The position numbers were made by a program, and so were the translations under genes. Source: Pteria penguin (taxonomy: Eukaryota > Mollusca > Bivalvia > Pterioida > Pteriidae). Taken from it: 64,000 nt of DNA. The notes beneath the pieces are model-generated. The model made no database searches, was not told where the DNA came from, and worked only from the letters and a program-made list of their open reading frames with translations. The DNA lies in contig CM068583.1 in assembly GCA_035048485.1 (NCBI GenBank), positions 20,497,341 through 20,561,340 on the forward strand, read 5' to 3'. Below are positions 1 to 10,800 of the stretch, in pieces. Position 1 is the first letter of the stretch. Every line of letters starts with the position of its first letter.

Positions 1-110
1 AGTCAACCTATCGATATATATCAAGAAATATACATAATATCCCCTAGGAAGACGGTGGGCTTACAGTGGACTTACGGTGGGCTTAAAATCTTCCGTGGGC
101 TTAAAGTAGT
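1..110. repeat. Iterated GTGGGCTTA motifs, probably the end of an element cut by the window edge
   Basis: GTGGRCTTA occurs four times between 54 and 103 on the same strand at spacings of about 11, 11 and 18 bases. This resembles the iterated subterminal motifs of the element at 43900-44382, although the motif differs. The rest of the element would lie before position 1. Confidence 0.4.
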
Positions 111-910
111 CTGACCCCTCGGCCATGCTGGCTTACTATTGCATTAGACATATGCTAAATCTATATAACTTTTTATACGAGGTGTTGTATAACATATTAT
201 TATTTTTGTCACTACCTATACAGTTGAATATTATCTAATTATTAAGACTGAATTACTTATTAAAACAGCAACAACTCCACATGGACAAGAATAAAGTTAA
301 ACGGAACAAATTCGAACTATTAAAATATTCCTCACCAAAATAGAAATTTTATGGTTGGACCAGCAAATTTTGATAATTTTGGAGCCTTTATGTCCTTTTG
401 GATGTCTTGAACCTGTTCTGTGTGTGTCAAATCCCTCCATGTTAAGAAAATCAAACCTGCAAACACTGCTATCATTGAAAATTGGGCCATCTTGGCCATA
501 ACAGTGTGCTTTAACGATCGATACTAAAACTTGGAAAAACTTTGACAAAACGAAAAACAAAATTGTTGTGTTGATATCAGCATAGGCTTCTTTCAATAAG
601 GTATTAGTAGTCTATGTCTCTGGTGTTGAAAAAAGAATCAAAAAAGAAAAATGTTCTTTATTTCGATGTGAAAAATATGCATCTGAAAAAAAAATACATG
701 AATATCGACAAAAGTTTCCATGATCAGGTGACAAAAACTGGATTATGCAAAATTTCTGGCACAGAATTTTAAATGGATAAATTACAGAAACGGTAAGATA
801 TAACTTGACTTGATACGTTTTACTGTAATAATGAGAATGTAGAAAAACTGCAAGGAACGCGAATCGTGCTGTTCTGCACTGAAGGATTGTAGAAGAGTTA
901 AATGGCAATA

Positions 911-1285
911 GATAGTTTTCAAATGCATAAAATTTAACTGGAGTTACTTCCCTTTTCCACCATATTGGCGGTAAATGACTGATTATTTATACATAAAACC
1001 GGCAACCAATTTGTGTAAGGAATTTCTCCAAACAAAGAATGTTTCTTGATTTTTTTTTTTTGCAGTTGTTGTGCAATAATTAAACTATTGAACAATGCCA
1101 AAATGTTTTAGTGGAGTGACAATATAGACAATTTTCTCACAATAATTCACTCACAGACATGTGTATATATGTCTCTGATTCACTGTAAATGGTATACGAA
1201 TAATAAGCAAAAACTCCAGCTTCTCCTCCAAAATGGCGGAAAAGGGATGTAACTCCAATTAAATTTCATGTATTCGAAAACTATC
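911..1285. mobile_element. Inverted-repeat (MITE-like) element, 375 bp
   Basis: About 58 bases at 911-968 are repeated in inverted orientation at 1228-1285 (GATAGTTTTC at the outer end, CTTTTCC and TGGCGG towards the inside) with a few mismatches. No transposase is present. A related element lies at 41422-41714. The open frames across this region on the minus strand are taken as chance. Confidence 0.65.
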
Positions 1286-1362
1286 TATAAAGATCGTTAA
1301 AACAGAGACGAGTCGATGATAGTTATAGATTATAGGCCTAGATTGATTGATTTTTTTAAAGC

Positions 1363-1505
1363 AATAATGACGTCCTAGTCGTTATCTAATGTTCAGTAAC
1401 ACTTACCGCCCCTCGTCGCATTAACCAATCAGATTGATAATTTGATTGGTTAATGCGACGAGGGGCGGTTACTGGACATTAGATAACGACTAGGACGTCA
1501 TTATT
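1363..1505. mobile_element. Near-perfect hairpin element, 143 bp
   Basis: The two arms (1363-1431 and 1443-1505) are reverse complements except for one substitution and a small insertion in the left arm; the loop is about 11 bases. Ends are AATAATGACGTC / GACGTCATTATT. Such size and structure fit a foldback MITE. No open frame. Confidence 0.75.
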
Positions 1506-1911
1506 TCTATTCTGACATGAACTGTAGAAACAAGTATGAAAATAAGTACTTTAGTATTAATATTTTATTTCAACAACGATAAATTCAGGTCATATACGAT
1601 TTATCCATTGTGCATGTACTTTATGTGTATAGAAAGTAGAAGCAGACGACAGTTTTGTGTATTGAAAGTTGATGTTAGCAGGGAAGTATAGTTTATACAT
1701 CCTTGATTTTACGTAAAAGTCAATAATTTAACTTTCAGAAAACCTAAATAGCATGACCTAAATCGGTTTTCTGGAAATTGATTTTATTCCCTTTGTCTAA
1801 AACTCATGACTGCTTAGTAGGCGTGGTGATTCTGACCGTGGATATATCGGAGAATAAAGCACGGTTAAACTCTATGGGACATATATGGGAAAATTCTCAA
1901 GTCATGTTAGA

Positions 1912-2150
1912 ATTAACGTCACACCACGAATATTTCACGTATATGGTGACGGCATCTGCCTGGTGCGAGGCATACAAATTTTGACCTTTGCAACGGACCC
2001 ACCCGAAGCAGTGAGGGATTTTTAACGTGCCATGCATATCACGACACAGGGCCTCGGTTTTTACTATCTCATCAGGCATGACCAGAGCGGAACTCGAATC
2101 CCGACCTCCCAATCAGGAGACGAGCGCGATACCACTAGGCCACGCCGGCC
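1912..2150 (-). mobile_element. SINE family A, minus strand
   Basis: tRNA-like head at the right end (GGCCTAGTGG A box, B box slightly degraded to GATTCGAGTTCC on the minus strand). The body is shared with the copies at 5102, 46510 and 62541, including the conserved CCTCACTGCTTCGGGTGGG and GCAGATGCCGTCACCATAT segments. The 3' tail is short. Confidence 0.85.
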
Positions 2151-2319
2151 TATATATAGGCCTAGTAAACTGAATTAATACTTTTACATATTCAGGTGTA
2201 CATACCGCGTCCTGCCAGTTGCCTAATGAAGTAGAAGAGGGAGTCATTGATATATGTACCGTATTTTCATATTTTAAAGATATTTAGAAAAAAAAAATAA
2301 ATAAATTTCAAGAAAATTC

Positions 2320-3270
2320 TGTTCTTCTTTTTCTTCTTCTTCCTGACTAATGATACTCTTCAAAGAACATTTTTAGCTCAGACGCATGGCAGTGACGGTT
2401 GAAATCCTCTAGTTGTCTGGTCGTTCAAGATATGGCGTTGTGGTCCGCTGACAGCCTGTTTAACATAACCTTAAACCTGCTTACTGATGTTGTTGTGGCA
2501 ACTACTTTACTGTTCCAGGGGAAAATGGAAACTTGTACACGTCCTTAGATGATGGAATTTCCATCAGACGGTGTGTACCTCTGGTACTGGAGTCTCTTGC
2601 CGAGATGTATTAGTATGGTATTATAGATGGTATGTCAACTTCACCATGGAGGATCTCGTACATGTGTCATAGTGAGTCTTGCGTTGGATCGTTTCGTTCA
2701 CAGGGTTTCCAACTGTTGTTGTTCTAAAATGGTAGTGATGATTCCAGGGGAATATAGTCATGGTAGTTGTTAGCTACAAACCTTGCCGTCCTTCTCTGTA
2801 CCATCTCGATGGTATTGATGTGCTGGTCGGTGTGCGGATCCCAGACCACAGGGGTGACCTTACATTGAGAAATTCCCAAGACCTAATCCATAATAGACTA
2901 GAGAAATTCCCAAGACCTAATCCATAATATACTAGTAATTATGGATTAGGTCTTGGGAATTTCTCTAGTCTATTATGGATTAGGTCTTGGGAATTTCTCA
3001 ATGTAAGGTCACCCCTGTGCCCAGACCGTCTCTGCGTACTCTAAGGTTGGTCTTATGATCGTCTTTAGCCGATGGGTTGCAGCCTTTCATGTCTCTACGG
3101 TTGAAAGACATTTGCCAATCATTTTCCCACTTCTCTAGAGCTGCTAAATCATTTTGCAGTGTGATGATATCTGCAAAGAGTCGAATTTCAGATCACGTGC
3201 AGTCTGGCATGTCGTTGATGAAGAAAGAAAATACAAAAGGGTCGAGGACTGTTCCCTATGCCTATGGGAA
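2320..3270 (-). pseudogene. Truncated Jockey/CR1-like LINE reverse transcriptase relic
   Basis: Read on the minus strand from about 3270: GTVLDPFVF, INDMPD, LFAD, then LAALEKWENDWQMSF, then after a deletion RPTLEYAETVWDPHTDQHIN and MVQRRTARFVAN, with a degraded C-terminal region down to about 2390 and an AAGAAG-rich tail at about 2320-2345. This is the order of reverse transcriptase motifs in Jockey-like LINEs. It is 5'-truncated, lacks the second catalytic Asp of the FADD box because of a short deletion after FAD, has lost a stretch of roughly 70-100 residues after WQMSF, carries stops, and is split by a palindromic element at 2848-3019. Confidence 0.8.
2848..3019. mobile_element. Palindromic hAT-like MITE nested in the LINE relic
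   Basis: Perfect or near-perfect palindrome. Outer ends are CACAGGGGTGACC and its complement. Each arm holds two tandem copies of a 34-base block containing GAAATTCCCAAGACC. An 8-base direct repeat, CCCAGACC, flanks it (2840-2847 and 3020-3027). Eight-base duplications and CAGGGGTG-type ends are typical of hAT transposons. Removing it rejoins the V-W-D-P codons of the LINE. Confidence 0.85.
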
Positions 3271-4559
3271 ACCGGAGAGGACGTTTACGCAAAAGGAAGT
3301 GAGGAAAGCACATGACGAGTACATGTACATTACTTTACACTTTACACCTGTTACAAACTTTGACCAAATTCACTAATGTCTGTCCGTACTAAAAGCCACA
3401 ACTCTACAGAAACATGAAAGACACAGTTATAGAAATAATTTTGACAGTTCTATGCTAAGCAGTAAAATAATTCATAAAAACACATCCTTACGCATATTAT
3501 TGCATGCCCTCCTATACCGCCATTTCAGTTTCAGCTTGGAATTTCCTCCTCTAGATCTGGTAAAGGGGCACTCCAAATGGGTAAAATAAGAATCTATTTT
3601 AGGTTTTAAGAACATATGTACAATAGTAAGAACACAATAATAAGGGCCAAACACTAAGGGCCAATTATCACATAAGAGTAACTAATAAAACTAAAAGTAA
3701 GGACCAAAATTAAAATGTATAAAAGGAGTATGTGCACGTGGTAAAATAATAATTATATTGTTTTGGGTCAGCAGCAACCAAGTTGCATAAATAAAGAGCA
3801 GTCATACTGAGTGAAATGGTCTGATGGGGATGGGGTTAGCCTCATTGCGTCTAGGCCACTGTCTTGGAACTATATTCACAAGTGCAGTTGTGGAAATTAT
3901 AAATTGTAGGGAAATCTGTAATATGTAGGGGATACGTAACATCTAATTCTAGACAGAGGGTAAGTTCAGAGTAGGCGCAATTTATCCATGGATTTTACAA
4001 ACGCAGTTGGGAAATATATAATGTGTAGGGGACATTTATCATCTAATTCTAGGTAGAGGGCAATTTCAGAGTGGGGGAAGTTTGCCCATAGCATGGCTAA
4101 ATAAAGCCGTCTTTGGGGTAGAGATCTTATTCAATGTGTAGGCTGTCCATAAACAAGTGGATAGATGAATAAATAAATAACTAACTACTCAAGATGCCGG
4201 TTATTTAGAATCATATATGGAAATTTGGTTTAGTATGGGACTGCAATACTTGAATTCAACATATATACAGTACTTAACTAAAGCCTCTGCATAGTGTAGA
4301 TGTAGAGGTATGGTGTGTTTTAAACACGTTTGACTTTGTTTTTGATTCCGGGAAATCCGTTACAGGGGCGCGGAACTGGAAAAAAGGTGGAAAAAAAGGG
4401 GGGTCCTCAAGATAATTACTCAGTAAATGCGTGTATAATTTAGTGTACTCTGGTGTATTTTGTTTAGAAGCACCGCTTTTGTAGATGGAATTCTATCTGT
4501 CACTGTTGTTCCCAGACACTCTAACTAAAATTAAACTTAAATTATCGTAGAGAACCAGA
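3271..4559. other. Intergenic, no gene seen; one diverged direct duplication
   Basis: No convincing exon. Positions about 3884-4003 and 4003-4095 are diverged direct copies sharing TGTAGGGGA and CATCTAATTCTAG. The remainder is AT-rich with no recognised element. Confidence 0.4.
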
Positions 4560-4764
4560 CGAACAAGTCGATATTTAGACGGAGTCCAGTGTCGTTAGCT
4601 CTAAACAGTACCACATTGCTAGAAATATAATAATAGACCAGAGACATGTGTAACATTTGATAAATTGATACGCAGTTGCGAAAATATAAACAAAACAAAT
4701 TGGATATGCGTGGGGATTTTTCGTTTTGTTATTTGGGCAATTTTAAATTCGAAAGTTAAGAAAG
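4560..4764 (+). promoter_or_regulatory. TAF9 5' flank / 5' UTR, promoter not resolved
   Basis: The 205 bases before the TAF9 start codon must hold the 5' leader and probably the core promoter. I see no convincing TATA box at a fixed distance (TATAAA-like AATATAAAC near 4685 is the only candidate) and no CpG cluster. The context of the start (AAGATGT) is a usable Kozak site. A non-coding first exon further upstream cannot be excluded. Confidence 0.3.
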
Positions 4765-4888
4765 ATGTCGGGTACTCCGGCAAAAAGTTCCCCCAGAGAT
4801 GCGCAAATTATGGGAGCCATTCTTAAAGATATTGGTGTCTCAGATTATGAACCTCGTCTTATAAATCAAATGCTAGAATTTGTTTATA
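4765..4888 (+). CDS. TAF9: TAF9 coding exon 1
   Basis: Start codon plus the first part of the histone fold, residues 1-41 and the first base of codon 42. The donor is GTAAGG at 4889. Reading through the donor hits a stop after four codons, which supports splicing here. The codon split restores an arginine at the join, as in the family motif R-Y-V-T. Confidence 0.95.
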
Positions 4889-7800
4889 GTAAGGATAATT
4901 GACTGTATAATCTTTTTGCAAAACTGTGTCAGAGGAAATTCAGTACACTATTACTAGTATCATTGCATTGTGATCCATTCGAATGTTTTTATCTGTCGTG
5001 GTTTTGTGTGTTTTAAGTTGCTTAAGGTGTTATTTTTGCAGCATCTTATTATTCGCCCTGTAACACTTTCTGCCAATTATAGTACCATCACATACATATT
5101 CAAGCCAGTGTGGCATAGTGGATAAGGTGCTCAGCTTGTGATCGAGAGGTCCAGGGTTCGAATCCTGTCCTGGGCACACCAGTGTCCTGTCTTTCGGTTG
5201 AGACAATAAAAACTGAGGTTCTGTGTCACGGTAGGCATGGCCCGTAAAATATCCCTCACTGCTTCGGGTGGGTCCGTTGCAAAGGTCTAAATTTTTATGC
5301 AATGCGTCATGCAGATGCCATCACCATATATAAGTGAAATAATTGTGGTGTGACATAAAACAATAATCAATCAACCAATCATACGTATTCCGGGAGGAAA
5401 TTTGGTAAAAAGGAATAAATAAAATATTTTATTATTCAACAAGTAAATTTTCAATAAATTTTTACACATTTCCGATTGTATTTTATAAGAAAAACCCTTT
5501 ACAATTGATACAGAATTAAGAGCTTAAAGTTGTATTAACGTTAACGATAAACTCTGAGTTTTACCCTAAGTGTCATGGCCAGACTCCTCAGGTATCTATA
5601 TAGACCAGAAGATACAATGATGTCACACCGACTTTGAGAATTACATACATATATCTGCCTTGCGTAGAAGATTCTTGAAGTTGGACATCCGGGTATTTCA
5701 TAATTGGCATTCAGAACATTTGGGGTAAAGCATCAGATTTATCTGTATCATAGAGTGCAATGCATATTCCAGAAGCAATTATGGTAAAAAGGAGTAATTG
5801 AAATATTTTATCATTCAAACAAATTTTGAATACATGTTTTACTTATTTTCAATCATATTTTATCAGCAATATTCTTTGGAATCGATACAGAACTCAGAAG
5901 AACTTGTTGTTGTAAATTGTATTGTTGCTTACGATTAACAGGAATTTTACCCCAAATGTCCTGACCAGACTCCTTGGGTATCTACATACCGTAGACCAAT
6001 ATAGACAGTGACATCACACTGACTTCGAGAATTGACATGATACTTACAAACTGTAAATGACCACTTATTATTTGGCACTTCTGCTGACAAAACTTATCCC
6101 CATATTTAATATCTTTGATGCGTTCAACATAAGAAAAAACAACAATAAAGAAAAAGTCAATTTCAAATTCAGTACAATTGTACAGCCTTTTTATCAACAT
6201 TTTTCATCATCAACTCAGACTTAGTTTTTCTTTCTGACGTGGTATATTACTTCCTCTCATATCTGTAGGTTAAAATTGTGAAATGGAGTCATCAATTTCA
6301 TTTTGACTGTACTTTTACATTTCGGCCCTTTAAATTTACATGTAAAGACACAGATAGTGTAACTGTAATTGCTAGGTTCAGCACTGCCTTTTCACTGACA
6401 GTGGAAGCTTACATTTTGACTAGAAAGCACCAGTTTAAAATCTTACGAAAAAAAACCCCCTGGAATGAAAATACATATATGTTCTGTCATTGGTCAGTTT
6501 TTATGTGGTACATGTAGAAAGAAAAATCATGAATGAAGAGGAATGGAAAAAAAATCGGAACACAAATGGACCAAAAACATTTTTGAATTGGTACAATTTT
6601 GATGAATCAGTGAGATTACTGCAAAATCAGTATTATTTTAAGGATGGCCAGATGAAGTAATGAACAAAATATAGCTGGAACTGAAACCTGGAACTTTTGC
6701 AAATCAAATAAATGTGCTTTGTATTATGGGATTTGAAGATATCTTGTTTGCTGTATTTACCTCCCTTGGTCGGGTTGAAATACCTTGATCCAGAGAAAAT
6801 GAAATCTCTTTTTTCTTGACAAAATATCAAAATAATTTGGAAAAAAACTTGCAGGTTGCATACCTGAATGAACTTTAAAAAAGCTATAAGTTGAATAAGA
6901 AAAAAAATCTTCATCTTTGCTAGGTTTGAGATTCTACATGCTGGAAGTTCTTATCAAAACTTTTTTCTCAGTTTCATTAAAAAAACATGTATCTAAGAGC
7001 AGAGGGATAAATTATATCCTTTGTGCAAAAATTTATGTCAGTTAATACATTTGTACTTCAACTCAGTTAATTATAAATATAATAATTTTATATTTTAAAC
7101 ATTTTGCACTAAAATTGAGTTAGTACATATTCAGTAAATGCTTTTGAACTAAAGTGGATTACATTACACCTTATTTGATTAATGCATATTCAAGTAGTTA
7201 GGTTCATTCAGATGAGGTCAATGTTTGTTGACTTCTTGACATCACAATAAACTACGTACATGTACACTGTACTAAAATATCTCAATGGAGGAACAGAGTT
7301 TTACAAACAAGAGGTAAAATCAACAATGGTACATTGTATGTAATATTTGGATCCTTTTCTTATTATTTCATGTGATTTTAGGATATGTGACAGATGTTCT
7401 TGACGATGCCAAAGTCTACTCAAATCATGCCAACAAGAAAAGTATTGATGCTGAAGATGTCAAGTTAGCGGTGCAGTGCAGAATGGATCACTCATTCACC
7501 ACACCACCACCTAGAGATGTAAGATTTTAACAATAGAATAGCTTACTGGATTCATATCATGCCAATTCATTTCCTACTAGGATTTAATAAGCATTCAATT
7601 ATTGCTGGAATATAGAGATGTTTGATTAGTTTCTCTTACATGTAGTTAAAATAGTGATTCTGTTTTTAAAACCAGGTTAAATTTGGATAAATTTCATCTG
7701 CAGTGCACATGAGGAAAAAATAATGGATTATTGATACAGGCCTTGAACTTAAGTAGATTTGTAAATGGTATTGTGGAGAATTTTATACAAATCTTCACTT

Positions 7801-10800
7801 TTGTTTCAGTCTCTTATTGCTTATTTGTTAAGTATAGAATTAGACAATGTCTGGTTCATCTGACTGAAATTTAAGCTCAAATTGAGTAACATAAGAAAGT
7901 TAGAGAATTCAAAATACATTTTTATGTATGGCGAAAAAGAAAAAAAAATCCCAGAAGTATGATGAGAAATGATTTATAGTCTATATTTTTAGAGATATGA
8001 TTATAATTTTAAGGATGACAGTCTTCCTGTACATAAGGTTTACTCCAGTATTGTTCATCAGTGCTACAGATTATATTTGGTACCTAATGAGTACTGTACT
8101 CATCAGATTTAAAATGAATCAATAAAAGGTACATTTTGTTAGCAAAACAGTAACATCTCTCGTTCAGGCCCAAAGAAGTTTTTAGTTTCATGTTGTGAAA
8201 TACTGCAAAATTACTCTCCTTCAAAACAACATTCTTTTTACCTAATCACAAAACATTTTACTCCTGAAAACTTTTCGAGCTTTAGAATCAGAGCTTATAT
8301 GAAAGCAGATCCATAATATGGGAATAAGCTGACTCATTCGCTACACATTAAGTGGTTGACTATACATATTTTGTCAAAATTAAAATGCTATCTGTAAATT
8401 AGACAGATCTATCTATCTTGATGCATTCTATCTTGAGCACTGTTAAAATACTGGACAGATGGTTGACTATGCACATTTTGTCAAATTGCACACACTGATA
8501 GATAGTGATGACATATAAAAGAGAAATAGAGTCTACTTACAAACCTTGAAATAGGCTAAGCGTAGGTCTAGGTGCAAGCCCTTTAGTGAAACTCCTTCCT
8601 GGTCCCTTGCACATACATGTAGGTTAAACATTTTACATAATGAATACATTTTCTGAAGTGTGCAGGTTAGGTGTTACTAACTTGCTATGATTATATTTGT
8701 TACTTAGAAATGATAATGTCTTATATTATATAGCTGTTGATGGAGATTGCCAAACACAAAAACAGCCAAGTATTGCCCTTAATAAAACCATACACTGGAC
8801 TAAGACTACCACCTGACAGATATTGCCTATCTTCCACCAATTACAAACTTGCAGGTCAAAGGGCAGCAAGGAAGGTATGCTGAACTGTTCTATCAGAGCC
8901 ATGTTAAAATACAGTCTATTATTTATCACTATTTTAGTGTTGATATTTTTCTCATAATTTCTTTCTTTTCTTTGTATGCATTTTGTAGTTAGAGAATGGA
9001 TAAGAAATACAAACAAGAGTTTGAAAAAAAATGTAGTACTCAAGTCTTTTATTCAAGTGGATGTTGGTGACAAAAATGGCTAAAGATTAACATTTGAACA
9101 CACTGAATCACTCGCCTGTATTTGCTAGTCTGACCAGAAGGTAATGTAGGAAGGACTGTCAGTTACATGTACTCAGTGTACTGACTGAAAGGCAGTGCTC
9201 CTCAAGGGGTATTCTCAGTGTACTGACTGAAAGGCAGTGCTCCTCAAGGGGTATTCTCAGTGTACTGACTAAAAGTGTATTGACTAAAAGGCAGTGCTCC
9301 TCAAGGGGTATTCTGTTCCAATCTGGTTTTATATCTCTAAACCCTGGCAGTCACTCGGTAGGTGAAATGATTTTCATGGGTGTTTAAACAACAAGCAAAA
9401 AAAACCAAAAAAAAGAAAGAAAGAAAAAAAATAAGGGAGCAAATTGTAATTCAAAGCATCTGTTTTCTTTTTTTAATCAGCAGTCTCGTATACAGATTGG
9501 TTTACCCATGGGGCAGTTTCCACAGAGATTGAGTCTCAACCCTATTGTGCATGGTATGATTTTCAATTGCCAGAAATAACATATGTCTACTATACATGTA
9601 AATCACTATTTGCATATTGATTTTGTATGAAACCCCCATAATACAAATTCTAAGTCTTTTTTTAAACATTTATTCTTTTGTATGTCATAGAAAAGCAATT
9701 TGATGAGGAACATCTGTTGACAGTCACCAATGAGAACTCATCATGTCAAGAACAAATTATAAAACTTAAAAAAAAAATCTGTGTGTATTAGATTTAAGGG
9801 TAATTCTGTTACATTGATACTTCAATGAAATCTACAGGTAAACATTTATAATTACAGTTAGGTTGGATAAAGCATTAAATGTGAAATTGATAACTTTAGG
9901 TAAAGTTGGAACGGCAGCTGGTTCACAGAACACATCATTGGTAGTCACAAAAAGCATGGGAATGCCCACAGTCACACTAGTGACAAAATCCTCACAACAA
10001 CAACAGCAGGGGATACCCAAACCTGCAATTAGGATCTCAGCAGGTAGAAAAAATTTAGAAATATATAATACATAACTGTTAAAGTGATTACTAGTGTGAT
10101 TTGAAGTGAAAATTTTTCAAACTGTTGTTTGAATTTATTAACCCTAGTCATGCTATATAAAATACACAGAAATGGAGCTGTGAGCTGAATATTTTTCTAT
10201 GTATTTTAAAAAATAGAAGCATGTTTTTATATGCTTTTTGTGAAGGTTGTTTGTATGATAATATAGACATATCATATACCAAAATGTTAAGGAATGTTTG
10301 AAGTTTATAATAAATATTGTAAAAGTTGACCACAATTTATGCTCAGTAAAGGTGAACTGCAGGTAAATACAGGTAAAATGACAAAAAGCTAGATTTAACA
10401 ATAAAGATATGAATTTATTTTAAAAAATACAATAATAAAGATTGAAAATATTGAAATATGAAATAATGATTTAATAAAAGTCACACACCAGTAGGCCAGT
10501 AGTTACTTTTCAGGTAAAACTTGGGTAACATTTATTAGTATATGAAGTATAACTAATGGCAAATGCTGACTAGGGTATATGCTGCTCCAAAATGATGCCC
10601 AGTGTTGTTATATGACTGAACTAGTTTGAATAACCGATTAAAATCGTGGTTTCCACGTCATACCTGTAAGGTAGTATCGGCCAGATGAAAAATACGTCTA
10701 AGTGCCAGAGTCAATATCTAGTGATCACCGATAGAAAGAATGGAATCACGTTTACTAAAAATGTTGTCCAGTAACAATAAGGCTCATCAGCATCACTATA

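Noticed and set aside
5104..5175. tRNA gene
   Set aside because: A and B boxes are present, but the sequence continues into a SINE body and does not fold as a full cloverleaf; same for 46513, 21828 and 50401.
5030..5302. 90-codon minus-strand frame
   Set aside because: It is the antisense of a family A SINE; the '[13 protein letters not shown]' string is the tRNA-like head read backwards.
8726..9043. 105-codon minus-strand frame
   Set aside because: Antisense to TAF9 exon 3 and its introns; the sense strand explains the conservation.
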